42,972 nt of DNA from an uncultured Porphyromonas sp. (GTDB lineage: Bacteria > Bacteroidota > Bacteroidia > Bacteroidales > Porphyromonadaceae). A program made the position numbers and the translations under genes. This document shows, piece by piece, positions 24,946 to 33,249 of the stretch (its first letter is position 1; each line of letters opens with the position of its first letter). The DNA lies in contig CAJPPK010000013.1 of assembly GCA_905372565.1 (NCBI GenBank), positions 1-42,972 on the forward strand. The letters run 5' to 3'. The notes below the pieces were generated by a model that worked only from the letters and a program-made list of their open reading frames with translations, searched no databases and was not told the origin of the DNA.

Positions 24946-26022
24946 CTAGAAGTAGCCTTCGTTTGTCCCCTCGTTACCAGTATTGGTGTAGTACTGGATG
25001 AAGTCAGCCTGGACAGACTCCCAGGAGTCAGCCTTCAGCAGACGGATCAGACGCTCAGCGATGGGGCGAAGACCGACTGCGGTCTTCTCCCAGCTGATGG
25101 GGAGACGCTGGAGCTTTTCACGCTCTTCGTCGCTCTGGGCTGCAGCAATGCGTGCACTGAAGTCGCTGTCGATGGCTTCGATCACCTCATCATAGAAGGT
25201 GGGAGCAGCGAAGATCGACACAGGGAGCTGGAGACGAAGCAGACGCTTGCCCTTCTTGACAGTGCTGTTAGGCTGGTAGAAGGGGGAAGGCTCTCCACCC
25301 TCGAGCTTGCCAGCGGGTGTGTACCAGAGGTCGATATTCAGCGTGTACTCTCCGAGCTGGAGGAACTGATAGTAGCCCTTGATACCGATAGGCTCGGTGT
25401 GAGGGAGGAACTTGTACAGCCTCTTCCCGTCGGGACCAAGAGGACTCTTGGAGGCCGACTTGTCCCAGACGTTGGTGTCACAGTAGACGTAGTTCAAGAG
25501 TGAGGCCTGCGTGTCGTCGGTGGTGGCGATCGCCTTGCCGTCCCAGTCCTTCCCGTCGCTTAGTGAGGAGAAGAACTGATAGCTTCCTCGTGTCTTTTCG
25601 CTCGCATAGTCATTATTAATCAGCTGACCAGCGCTGTCATAGAGACGGATGATGGCCCCATAGTCAGGCTTGGCAGAGGTGGGGCTGTAAGTGTCGTAGA
25701 AGAAGGTCTGGTAGCCGATGAAGCGCTGGAGGGACTGTGGGTCGAGCTTCCAGACATCCCCCTCACGGACGAAGGTGAAGGTCTGCGCATTGTAGATATC
25801 CTGATACTTGAATACACCGCCTGAGGGGACGAAGTGGAAGTCCTTTTCCCCGTGGAGATGCCCATTGCTGAGCGTGAGGGTGATCTTCTCGGGGATCTTA
25901 GCACCGGTGGGGTCAGTGATCTGGGGTGGTTCGCTGATTCCTGGATTGTCCTTCTGACGGCAGGAGCTAAAGGTGAGGAGTGCTACAGCGAGGGTAGCGA
26001 CTCCATAGATGAACTTTCTCAT
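24946..26022 (-). CDS. Lipoprotein of the metal/heme uptake-like locus (1)
   Basis: A 358-residue lipoprotein with lipobox F-S-S-C (Cys21). No named family is recognised. A His-rich stretch near 55-66 reads G-H-L-H-G-E-K-D-F-H-F, suggesting metal binding. Two regions resemble the neighbouring lipoprotein at 26043-26798: L-Y-D-S-A-G-Q-L-I-N-N-D versus Y-K-N-A-A-G-Q-P-M-N-D, and P-I-G-I-K-G-Y-Y-Q-F versus P-V-G-L-K-G-L-I-Y-F, so the two are probably diverged duplicates. It is the last gene of the TonB-receptor operon and starts 20 bases after its relative. It likely sits on the outer membrane and helps the receptor bind ligand (inference). Confidence 0.7.
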   Translation of the reverse strand: MRKFIYGVATLAVALLTFSSCRQKDNPGISEPPQITDPTGAKIPEKITLTLSNGHLHGEKDFHFVPSGGVFKYQDIYNAQTFTFVREGDVWKLDPQSLQRFIGYQTFFYDTYSPTSAKPDYGAIIRLYDSAGQLINNDYASEKTRGSYQFFSSLSDGKDWDGKAIATTDDTQASLLNYVYCDTNVWDKSASKSPLGPDGKRLYKFLPHTEPIGIKGYYQFLQLGEYTLNIDLWYTPAGKLEGGEPSPFYQPNSTVKKGKRLLRLQLPVSIFAAPTFYDEVIEAIDSDFSARIAAAQSDEEREKLQRLPISWEKTAVGLRPIAERLIRLLKADSWESVQADFIQYYTNTGNEGTNEGYF

Positions 26023-26042
26023 TGGGATATAGTGCTAGAGGA

Positions 26043-26798
26043 TTAGTGATTGGATTTCTCGTTGAGGCGGAAGAAGACCTGCAGGGTGATGTCGGGCTCA
26101 CTCTGAGGGGCAGAGGGGATGTAGTAGGGGCGTACCTTGCGACCTGCTAGGTCGGTGAACTTGGTGTTGTAGAAGTGCTGGAGGACGATGTGTACCTGAG
26201 CTTCTGCTTCACTACTATCGGTAGGCTTGTCGAAGTAGATCAATCCCTTGAGCCCTACGGGATTCTTCGCACCGTGGTAGACGTCCGTATAGGCATACTT
26301 ATAGAGAAGTAGGTGGGGGGCATTGATGTCTACATAGATGTAGCCCTTGTCGGTGCGCTGGAGTACCTGACGGAGGAAGTGCTGGTGTCGGTCGAGCTGA
26401 TCCGCTGAGATGAGCTGATCGTTCATGGGCTGACCCGCTGCATTCTTGTAGGAGATCTCGAGGGCATAGACACGGCCTGGGGTCTTGCCTACGCTCTCTA
26501 CGCTGAAGGTGTCTTCGCCTTCTGCTCCGGCGACGTAGTTCTTGATCGTGATCTTCTGCTCCGTAGACTTCGACCAGTCGACATCATCGTAGGTCGTCGA
26601 TTCGGAGAAGGTGACCCCAGGCTTGAGTATCCCTGATCGGAGGGTGACGTCGGCACTCGTTGGGGTCTCGTGTCCCTTGTTATTCCGTTCGTCCTCTGCC
26701 GTCTTAGGGCGAGGGGTACTTTGGGAGCAAGAGGAGATAGCTAGCGGTAGAGCTAGTAGGGCGCAGGAGAGGGCGCCGAGGAAGAGTTTCTTGTTCAT
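26043..26798 (-). CDS. Lipoprotein of the metal/heme uptake-like locus (2)
   Basis: A 251-residue lipoprotein with lipobox I-S-S-C (Cys24), then a short polar linker (P-R-P-K-T-A-E-D-E-R). The body looks beta-rich and contains D-R-H-Q-H-F-L-R, V-Y-H-G-A-K and L-Q-H-F-Y, giving several histidines that could bind a metal. It shares two aligned regions with the lipoprotein that follows it but is about 100 residues shorter. It lies 39 bases after the TonB-dependent receptor. No named family is recognised; a surface binding role is inferred from position. Confidence 0.7.
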   Translation of the reverse strand: MNKKLFLGALSCALLALPLAISSCSQSTPRPKTAEDERNNKGHETPTSADVTLRSGILKPGVTFSESTTYDDVDWSKSTEQKITIKNYVAGAEGEDTFSVESVGKTPGRVYALEISYKNAAGQPMNDQLISADQLDRHQHFLRQVLQRTDKGYIYVDINAPHLLLYKYAYTDVYHGAKNPVGLKGLIYFDKPTDSSEAEAQVHIVLQHFYNTKFTDLAGRKVRPYYIPSAPQSEPDITLQVFFRLNEKSNH

Positions 26799-26837
26799 TG
26801 TCTTTGTCTTATCTAGGGGTGAGAGGTTGGGATTTGC

Positions 26838-29180
26838 TTAGAACTTGTAGTGTAGGGAGAAGCGAATGTCTCGTCCGACATCATGGGAATAGTAGCGGGC
26901 ACGATTCGTGTACTCCTTGTACTGTGTATTGAGGAGATTATCTGCCGAGAGCGTTAGGCGCAGGCTCTGTCTTCCCCCGAGAGGGCGGGTGTAGCTAGCT
27001 TCGAGCCCAAAGAGGTGATAGCCTGCAGGGCTGTCGGTGAGATCCGTGGCGGGATCGAACCGGCGCTGACGATCGACGAATTGATGCCCTAGGCTAAGCT
27101 CTGCCGAGCCACCGAGGAGCTCGGGGATACGTGTGCCCACTTCCTCCGAGAGGCGTAGAGCGGGGATGTAGGGGAAGTAGCGACCGGTCTTCCGCTCATT
27201 GGCCCAGATCATCGATCCCTTGGCACGCAGGAAGAGACGCTCGGGTAAGACGTAGTAGCGGGTATCTAGATCCAAGCCACGGAAGAAGGCGTCACGCTGG
27301 CGGTAGCGGAAGACGGGATACTCGCCCGTGATGACTCGCACAAACTCACGTGTAGGCTCGTCATAGATATAGCCATCGATCCAGTGGAGGTAGCCGTCGA
27401 GGTCGAAGTCAAAGCGCTCGTCATGATGACTGAGCGAGGTCACCCACTTGTAGCCTCGCTCGCTACGTAGGGACTGATCCCCATAGACGAAGATCGCTGA
27501 CCCGTGTAGTGAGCCGAAGCTGTATAGCTCCTGCACGTGGGGAGCTCGCCAAGCGAGACCGAAGTTGGTCGTCAGCTTCCAGCGGTGTCCGAGATGCACG
27601 TGTCCACCGAGGCTGTAGGTAAGGTTCGTGAAGCGATGATCACCCGTGTAGGCCTTCCCGAGGAAGTCGACGCCTGAGACGCCCATGACGAGCTGATCTA
27701 GACGAAGCCCCACTTCAGCCCCTAGGCGACTATCCTGGTATTTCTGTAGAGCGTGTAGCCCGTAGCTGTTCTGGGCATAGTTCGGTATCGGAGGGGTGAA
27801 GCCCGTACCGGGATTGCTGTAGTTGTCTAGCCACTCGCCGTGAACCCCTACTTCGGAGTCCCAGCGGTGATAGTGCTTGTGCCAGCGTCCATCCACCTGC
27901 TTGGAGCTTAGCGATAGCGATAGGGTAGGGACGTGGGCATAGGCGCTGTTTCGGCGGACGGCGAACTCTTCCCGAAGGTCCTTCTGAAGGGATGCCTGCA
28001 GGGTGAAATCCCCGAGGTACTCATGATGCCACGACGCCTTGATCTTCCCTAGATGATGGGTGACATCGTGGTAGGGGCTACCAATCTCTCGGGAGAAGGG
28101 GCGGAAGATGTCCGGCATACCCCGCTCGAGTAGCTCGACCATCCCCTCTCGGCTCGTCAAGTGACCCGAGGGGAGTAGCCCCGTCTTATTCTGATACTGG
28201 CTAAAGAGCCCTTCGAGGGAGAAGTCCTTGTGCTTCCAGCCGAGAGCAGCGCTGTAGTTGAACTCCCGCACGCCGGTATTCTGTAGGAGATAGCGGGCGC
28301 TGGAGCGGTCGCCTGCATTGGTATAGGAGGCTTGTAGGCGGAAGGCTACCTCAGGAGCAAAGGGGAGGGCACTCTCGAGGCGAGCCGAGGAGCTGGTGCG
28401 TCGTCCGTTGGTGGCGTAGGCCGTGCCGACACTGCCGTGGAGCTTAGCTTCTCCGTAGGGGAGGGTCGCTTGGTCTAGGATGACGGCTCCAGCGATGGCT
28501 TCGGAGCCGTAGCGGACGGCCTCCGCACCCTTGACGACTTGGATATTCGAGCTACTCTCGATGTCCACCTCGGGGGCATGATCATCGCCCCACTGCTGGC
28601 CGGACTGGCGTACCCCTTGGTTGACGATGAGGACACGATTGCCGTACATCCCGTGGATGACGGGCTTGGCGGTCGTCGTACCTGTCTGTAGGGTCGTGAC
28701 GCCACTGACTTCGCCCAAGAGGCTTGCCAAGGAGCGACCTAGCCCACGCTCTATGTGCTCTGTCGAGAGGCGAGTAGCTACCGTGTTGACAGAGATCGTA
28801 CGGCGAGTACCTTGGACAGATACCCCGCTGAGCTGACGCTCCTCGGGGCGGAGCTGTAGGCGCAGGGTGTCGGGGGCACGCAGGAGAGCCTCACGGGCGA
28901 CGAAGGCGGGGTGATAGCCTAGGAGATGGACATGTAGCCCATCTGTCTCCTGGGGAAGGAGAGGCAGTCGACAGCGTCCGTACTGGTCGGTCTGTAGGTG
29001 AAGTCGACCTCGGTGAGCGACAGCTCCGGGGAGAGGGTCTGCGGTGCGAGCATCCTGCACCACGAGGATGAGCGTTCGCTCCTGTGCAGAGGCCACTGAA
29101 CTGCCGGCACAGAGGAGCAGGCCTACCCAGACTAGAAAGAGGTAGCCAGCCCATCCCTTGACTCGTAGGGAATAGTACAT
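26838..29180 (-). CDS. TonB-dependent receptor, ZnuD-like, histidine-rich
   Basis: A 780-residue outer-membrane receptor. Signal peptide about 1-32, carboxypeptidase-regulatory-like beta domain about 36-113, plug about 125-240, then a 22-strand barrel ending in F-S-L-H-Y-K-F. The plug segment Q-Q-W-G-D-D-H-A-P-E-V-D (196-206) and the following V-V-K-G-A-E-A-V-R-Y-G-S-E resemble ZnuD-type zinc receptors. Predicted outer loops hold histidine clusters: 371-390 (H-D-V-T-H-H and W-H-H-E) and R-W-H-K-H-Y-H-R-W (432-440). Substrate is probably zinc or another metal, possibly heme; this is inferred. It stands between a small His/Cys membrane protein and two lipoproteins, all in one direction. Confidence 0.88.
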   Translation of the reverse strand: MYYSLRVKGWAGYLFLVWVGLLLCAGSSVASAQERTLILVVQDARTADPLPGAVAHRGRLHLQTDQYGRCRLPLLPQETDGLHVHLLGYHPAFVAREALLRAPDTLRLQLRPEERQLSGVSVQGTRRTISVNTVATRLSTEHIERGLGRSLASLLGEVSGVTTLQTGTTTAKPVIHGMYGNRVLIVNQGVRQSGQQWGDDHAPEVDIESSSNIQVVKGAEAVRYGSEAIAGAVILDQATLPYGEAKLHGSVGTAYATNGRRTSSSARLESALPFAPEVAFRLQASYTNAGDRSSARYLLQNTGVREFNYSAALGWKHKDFSLEGLFSQYQNKTGLLPSGHLTSREGMVELLERGMPDIFRPFSREIGSPYHDVTHHLGKIKASWHHEYLGDFTLQASLQKDLREEFAVRRNSAYAHVPTLSLSLSSKQVDGRWHKHYHRWDSEVGVHGEWLDNYSNPGTGFTPPIPNYAQNSYGLHALQKYQDSRLGAEVGLRLDQLVMGVSGVDFLGKAYTGDHRFTNLTYSLGGHVHLGHRWKLTTNFGLAWRAPHVQELYSFGSLHGSAIFVYGDQSLRSERGYKWVTSLSHHDERFDFDLDGYLHWIDGYIYDEPTREFVRVITGEYPVFRYRQRDAFFRGLDLDTRYYVLPERLFLRAKGSMIWANERKTGRYFPYIPALRLSEEVGTRIPELLGGSAELSLGHQFVDRQRRFDPATDLTDSPAGYHLFGLEASYTRPLGGRQSLRLTLSADNLLNTQYKEYTNRARYYSHDVGRDIRFSLHYKF

Positions 29181-29358
29181 AGGGAAAAAGAAGTAGATAA
29201 AAGGGGATAAGAGGAAGGACTCCTCTAGGAGAAATCTCTTGTGACCGCTATGAAGCTAGCGTAAGTGCTGTGAGCTGGTCATGCGCACTCTACGAAGGCA
29301 GGTGCATGCTGACTCGCTAGGGCATAGCGCTAGAGAGATCGTGGATGGGGTAGGATAG

Positions 29359-29385
29359 GCTTCCGCCCAAGGAGGAGGTGGAAGC
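29359..29385 (-). terminator. Weak hairpin between the small membrane protein and the receptor gene
   Basis: GCTTCCGCC (29359-29367) pairs with GGTGGAAGC (29377-29385), nine pairs with one G-T, 9-base loop. It lies 20 bases after the stop of the gene at 29405. No U tract follows, so it may be an attenuator or an mRNA-processing element. The rest of the 224-base gap shows no promoter element and no riboswitch pattern I recognise. Confidence 0.35.
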
Positions 29386-29404
29386 TGGTGATCCTGGTAG
29401 GAGG

Positions 29405-29767
29405 TTAAGCTAAGGTCGGTGGTGCACGAAGCTGGGGTGATAGCCTAGCGAAGAGCTGGCTACTGCTCGTGACTCGTGTGAGGAGCTCGCAGAGACTGAG
29501 TAAGAGGGCTACCAGGACCAGTGTGCTGGTGAGCCCAAGGAAGGGGGTGTGGACGAAGTGACACAGCGCACAGTCTACCTTCACCACGTGGGTGGTGATG
29601 GTAGCCTCGCCAGCCGAGGTGCTCTGATCACACTGTACAGTCGTAGCACACGACACGCTCTCAGCTCGGTGGCTAAGGTCGTGCAGTGTGACCATCGCTA
29701 GGAGACTCAGGAAGAGTCCTAGGAAGAAGGTCGCTAGTCTACGATGTCCAGCAGGTACACTTCTCAT
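29405..29767 (-). CDS. Small His/Cys membrane protein, DUF2946-like
   Basis: A 120-residue protein with an N-terminal hydrophobic segment (about 11-28) and a second one (about 76-93). Between them are H-D-L-S-H-R (29-34), two further cysteines (40, 46) and D-C-A-L-C-H-F-V-H (65-73). The H...H and C-x-x-C-H pattern just before a membrane segment is that of DUF2946-type small proteins encoded next to metal or heme uptake genes. It may bind metal at the membrane surface. It is the first gene of the leftward unit with the TonB-dependent receptor. Confidence 0.6.
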   Translation of the reverse strand: MRSVPAGHRRLATFFLGLFLSLLAMVTLHDLSHRAESVSCATTVQCDQSTSAGEATITTHVVKVDCALCHFVHTPFLGLTSTLVLVALLLSLCELLTRVTSSSQLFARLSPQLRAPPTLA

Positions 29768-29801
29768 TTTGTTTCAGTCAGCGGCTCCATGTCCGCTAGG
29801 G

Positions 29802-29809
29802 CAAAAATA
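29802..29809 (-). promoter_or_regulatory. -7 promoter element for the receptor operon
   Basis: TATTTTTG on the minus strand, fitting TAnnTTTG, 34 bases before the start of the small membrane protein gene. No -33 element is obvious. I see no palindrome here that would pass as a Zur or Fur site. Confidence 0.45.
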
Positions 29810-29907
29810 CATCTTTACATTCATTTAACGCATATCTCTCGCTTAAAGGTATCTTCGCTCAAGCTTTTTCTCTTGGGAGGGATGAGCTTTCCCCTTTTCT
29901 TCGCTCT

Positions 29908-30001
29908 GGCATCGGTAGTAACACCCAAGGGGCATCAGTAGTGCCTCTCCAGAGGCAACAGTAGTGCCACCTGAGGGGCAACAGTAGTGCCTACTAGTTG
30001 G
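29908..30001. repeat. 23-bp-period repeat array, copy B
   Basis: Units start at 29908, 29931, 29954 and 29977. The last three match copy A (24767-24841) over 75 bases with one substitution (C at 29950 versus G at 24790); the first unit is diverged but keeps the GGCATC-GTAGT pattern and the period. It lies in the promoter region shared by the receptor operon and the ligase gene. Confidence 0.85.
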
Positions 30002-30023
30002 GAAAAATGGAGCTCCATTTTTC
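30002..30023. terminator. 22-bp perfect palindrome next to repeat array B
   Basis: Arms GAAAAATGG and CCATTTTTC surround AGCT, a perfect dyad. As RNA it would be a short hairpin with A/U-rich base. It directly follows the repeat array and could be the array's tail, a terminator or a regulator site; copy A has no such palindrome. Confidence 0.4.
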
Positions 30024-30131
30024 TTGGTACTTGTCCCCCTCTTTTAGGTTGCCTTGGGCTTGCCCTTAGCTCTGCCTACTCGCTTCGCCCTCTTCGCTAG
30101 ACTAGCCCCCGAGGGGACTGTATATTTCCCT

Positions 30132-30139
30132 TATCTTTG
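30132..30139 (+). promoter_or_regulatory. -7 promoter element for the acyl-CoA ligase
   Basis: TATCTTTG on the plus strand fits TAnnTTTG, 81 bases before the chosen ATG. No -33 TTTG at consensus distance. Confidence 0.5.
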
Positions 30140-30220
30140 TGGTACTATTGTAAGAGGTGAAGAAGGCTTGCCTTGCTCCCTCTTTTTTCTCGCTTGACGA
30201 AACATAATGATCCCTTAGTG

Positions 30221-32044
30221 ATGACCTCTCCCTTCCCCAAATACCATCTGGCAGAGTATCCGTATCAGTTCCGAGTGCGCTACCCAGACAAGACCCTCAT
30301 GCGCTACTACAATAGGACGTCGGGGCGCTGGGAAAAGCTCAATGGCACGCAGGTCGCTGACCTCTGCCTTGCTGCGGCCAAGGGGCTGGCTTACCTCCAA
30401 GTCCAGCCTGGAGAGCATGTCTCTATCTACTCGGCGAACCGTGTGCGCTGTATCTGCGCTGAGCTAGGGCTCTTTATGATGCGTGCCGTGAGTGTGCCCC
30501 TCTATGCCACGAGTACGCCAGATCAGGTGGCCTTCGTCGTCGAGGATGCGAAGATCGAGACGATGTTTGTCGGAGGCCAGTTCCAGTACAACAATGCCTA
30601 CGAGGTGCAGCAGCGAGGGACGAGCCTGAAGCGTCTGATCATCTTCGACCCCGATGTCGTCCTAGCTCCTGGTGATACCACGAGTATGTACTACGATGAG
30701 TTCATCCGCCGTGGTGATGCTGTGACCTATGAGAATAAGGCGAATGTCACCGCTAGCCAAGCCTTGGCGACCGATCTAGCAGTCATCATCTACACCTCGG
30801 GGACGACAGGTCGTAGTAAGGGGGCTATGCTTCATCACTCGAACTTCATCGAGCAGGTGCACGCCCACCAGCTTAAGTATCCCTTCATCTCGAATAGGGA
30901 TGTCTCCATGTGCTTCCTTCCTCTCAATCATATCTTGGAGAAGGCCTGGTCTTACCTCTGCCTCAGCATGGGAGCTCAGGTAGCAGTCCTAAGTGACCCC
31001 AAGAAGATCCTAGAGGCTCTCCCCCATGTGCGCCCCACGATGATGTGTAATGTGCCACGCTTCTGGGAGAAGGTCTATATCGGGGTGCGAGACAAGATCG
31101 AGCGCTCGCCTAGCCCGATCCGTAAGGTGATGCTTCATGCGATCCGTATCGGGGAGCGCTATTTCTTCGACTATGTCAATGAAGGGAAGCGTCCGCCCCT
31201 TTGGCTCCAAGCTATGTACAAGCTCTATGACAAGACCCTCTTCGCGAAGGTCAAGGCGGCTGTTGGGCTACAGCGAGGTCGCTTCTTCCCTACAGCAGGG
31301 GCAGCGGTATCACCCGAAATCGCACGCTTTTTCCGTTCTATCGGTATCCCGATGTGCGTGGGCTATGGTCTCTCCGAGACGACAGCTACGGTGAGCTCGA
31401 TGCCTGTGATCGGCTTTGATCTGAACTCTGTCGGGGTCATCATGCCTGCCCTAGAGGTCAAGATCGATCCTACGAGTAGCGAGATCCTGATCAAGGGCTC
31501 TACGGTCTTCTCGGGATACTACAATAATCCCGAGGCAGATGCTGAGGCTTTCACCGAGGACGGCTTCTTCCGTACGGGAGATGCAGGACGTATCGAGGGA
31601 GATACGCTCTACTTCACCGAGCGACTGAAAGACCTCTTCAAGACGGCCAACGGGAAGTATATCGCTCCCCAGATGCTGGAGGGGATGCTGGCGACAGACG
31701 CCCTCTTCGAGCAGACGGCGATCATCGCTGACGGATATAAGTTCGTCAGTGCGCTCATCTATCCGAACTGGGATGCCCTCCGCCGGGAAGCCACCGAGCG
31801 TGGGATCCCTGCAGGCCTCACCGAAGAGGAGCTTGCTGCCAATCACGAAGTGCATCGTCTAGTGATGGCGCATATCGAGGCAGCACTTAGCTCCGTGGCG
31901 CAGTATGAGAAGGTGAAGAAGTTCTGCATCCTCACACAGCCCTTCTCCCTAGAGAGTGGTGAGCTGACCAATACACTCAAGATCCGTCGTAAGGTCGTCG
32001 CTGAGCACTACGCTCAGCAGATAGCTGCGATGTATGAAGAATAG
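30221..32044 (+). CDS. Long-chain fatty acid--CoA ligase (AMP-forming)
   Basis: An adenylate-forming enzyme that activates fatty acids to acyl-CoA. With the ATG at 30221 it has 607 residues and begins M-T-S-P-F-P-K-Y-H-L; a TTG start 48 bases upstream is less likely. The AMP-binding P-loop Y-T-S-G-T-T-G-R-S-K-G is at 191-201, a second core motif Y-G-L-S-E-T-T-A-T is near 400, and F-F-R-T-G-D-A-G-R followed by D-L-F-K-T-A-N-G-K-Y-I-A is the C-terminal hinge and catalytic lysine region. Substrate chain length cannot be told. It starts a rightward gene series. Confidence 0.93.
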   Translation: MTSPFPKYHLAEYPYQFRVRYPDKTLMRYYNRTSGRWEKLNGTQVADLCLAAAKGLAYLQVQPGEHVSIYSANRVRCICAELGLFMMRAVSVPLYATSTPDQVAFVVEDAKIETMFVGGQFQYNNAYEVQQRGTSLKRLIIFDPDVVLAPGDTTSMYYDEFIRRGDAVTYENKANVTASQALATDLAVIIYTSGTTGRSKGAMLHHSNFIEQVHAHQLKYPFISNRDVSMCFLPLNHILEKAWSYLCLSMGAQVAVLSDPKKILEALPHVRPTMMCNVPRFWEKVYIGVRDKIERSPSPIRKVMLHAIRIGERYFFDYVNEGKRPPLWLQAMYKLYDKTLFAKVKAAVGLQRGRFFPTAGAAVSPEIARFFRSIGIPMCVGYGLSETTATVSSMPVIGFDLNSVGVIMPALEVKIDPTSSEILIKGSTVFSGYYNNPEADAEAFTEDGFFRTGDAGRIEGDTLYFTERLKDLFKTANGKYIAPQMLEGMLATDALFEQTAIIADGYKFVSALIYPNWDALRREATERGIPAGLTEEELAANHEVHRLVMAHIEAALSSVAQYEKVKKFCILTQPFSLESGELTNTLKIRRKVVAEHYAQQIAAMYEE

Positions 32045-32077
32045 ACTTAGATACGATAAATAGGAATAAGAAGAACG

Positions 32078-32524
32078 ATGAACTATTGGTTTGAATGTAA
32101 GGTGTCCTACGAGCGTCAAGCGGACTCCATGGGTATGAAGAAGGTCTCCGAGAGCTACCTCGTCGATGCCTTGAGCTTTACTGAGGCAGAGGAGCGCATT
32201 ATTCAGGAGATACGCCCCTTTGTATCCGTCGGTGATCTGGAGGTAGTGAACATTCGCCGTGCTCGTATCGCTGAGCTCTTCCTCAGTGAAGTGCCCGAGG
32301 AGGACAAGTACTACCGTGCTAAGGTCAACTTCATCACCGTAGACGAGAAGTCTGGATCGGAGAAGAAGACTGCAGCACTGATGATCGTCAAGTCCGATAG
32401 TCTGATCAATGCGGTGACCACGCTGGAGGCGGAGCTAGAGAAGACCTCTGGTAACCACGAGATCGCCTCGATCACGGATACCCAGATCCTGGATGTCTTC
32501 CGCTATGAAGCTCCCCAGAAATAG
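32078..32524 (+). CDS. DUF4494 family protein
   Basis: A 148-residue soluble protein that begins M-N-Y-W-F-E-C-K-V-S-Y, the hallmark of DUF4494, a family found in Bacteroidetes. Further features are F-T-E-A-E-E-R-I-I near 53 and K-Y-Y-R-A-K-V-N-F near 97. It has no signal or membrane segment. Function is unknown. It lies 33 bases after the ligase gene and its end overlaps the YggS gene, as in many Bacteroidetes where the two are neighbours, so translational coupling is likely. Confidence 0.88.
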   Translation: MNYWFECKVSYERQADSMGMKKVSESYLVDALSFTEAEERIIQEIRPFVSVGDLEVVNIRRARIAELFLSEVPEEDKYYRAKVNFITVDEKSGSEKKTAALMIVKSDSLINAVTTLEAELEKTSGNHEIASITDTQILDVFRYEAPQK

Positions 32525-33215
32525 AGCTGAGAAGATCGCCCTACATCTAGAGGAGATCCGATCGACGATCCCAGAGGGTGCTCGGCTAGTAGCGGTATCG
32601 AAGTTCCACCCAGCGGAGGACATTCGCCACGCTTATGCTGCTGGTCAGCGCCTCTTTGGTGAGAGTCGTGTGCAGGAACTGATGCAGAAGTGGGAGGAGC
32701 TCCATGAGCTTTGTCCCGACATCGTTTGGCACTTCATCGGACCACTGCAGACGAATAAGGTCAAGTACCTAGCCCCTTTCATTGATCTCATCGAGAGTGT
32801 GACGTCAGAGCGTCTACTCCTCGAGATCTGCAAGCAGGGTCAGCGCGTCGAGCGCACCATACCTATCCTCCTCGAGGTGCATGTCGCTCGGGAGGAGACG
32901 AAGAGTGGTTTCTCTCCCGAAGAGCTACGGGAGCTACTGACGAAGATCCAGGCTTCCCCCGAGACTTACCGAGGAGTGGAGCTAAGAGGGCTGATGGCTA
33001 TGGCTTCGAACGTAGAGGATACCGCCCAGATCGAGGGAGAGTTTGCCCTCGTTCGCCAGCTCCATGAGGAGCTTCGGACTAGTGGATTGCTTGCTCATCC
33101 TGAGCTCTTCACGGAGCTGTCGATGGGGATGAGTGGAGACTATCTGCTAGCCTTGCGTCAGGGAGCCACCTTGGTACGTATCGGCTCGGCTATCTTTGGC
33201 CAGCGTGTCTACTAA
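32493..33215 (+). CDS. YggS family pyridoxal phosphate homeostasis protein
   Basis: A PLP-binding TIM-barrel protein (PLPBP/YggS), 240 residues. Lys37 in L-V-A-V-S-K-F-H-P is the expected Schiff-base lysine. Other family segments are F-G-E-S-R-V-Q-E-L, W-H-F-I-G-P-L-Q-T-N-K and the C-terminal L-S-M-G-M-S-G-D-Y and V-R-I-G-S-A-I-F-G. It keeps PLP levels balanced and has no known catalysis. The start at 32493 overlaps the DUF4494 gene by 32 bases; Met5 at 32505 is an alternative. Confidence 0.94.
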   Translation: MSSAMKLPRNRAEKIALHLEEIRSTIPEGARLVAVSKFHPAEDIRHAYAAGQRLFGESRVQELMQKWEELHELCPDIVWHFIGPLQTNKVKYLAPFIDLIESVTSERLLLEICKQGQRVERTIPILLEVHVAREETKSGFSPEELRELLTKIQASPETYRGVELRGLMAMASNVEDTAQIEGEFALVRQLHEELRTSGLLAHPELFTELSMGMSGDYLLALRQGATLVRIGSAIFGQRVY

Positions 33216-33249
33216 GCCTGCTCCGTCACCCCATATATAATGTATACTG

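Larger units (their letters stand above)
29768..30220. other. Divergent intergenic region before the acyl-CoA ligase
   Basis: This 453-base region separates the leftward uptake locus from the rightward ligase gene. It contains a -7 element for each direction (29802-29809 minus, 30132-30139 plus), repeat array copy B (29908-30001) and a 22-bp palindrome (30002-30023). A short plus-strand frame at 29744-29941 runs through the array and shows no protein features. Confidence 0.7.

Noticed and set aside
29181..29404. Cobalamin or other riboswitch before the TonB-dependent receptor
   Set aside because: TonB receptors often have one, so I read the 224 bases on the minus strand, but the conserved B12-box and core elements of the cobalamin riboswitch are not present, and no other class is recognised.
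29744..29941. 65-codon plus-strand reading frame in the divergent region
   Set aside because: It begins inside the opposite gene and ends within repeat array B; no family or signal could be supported.
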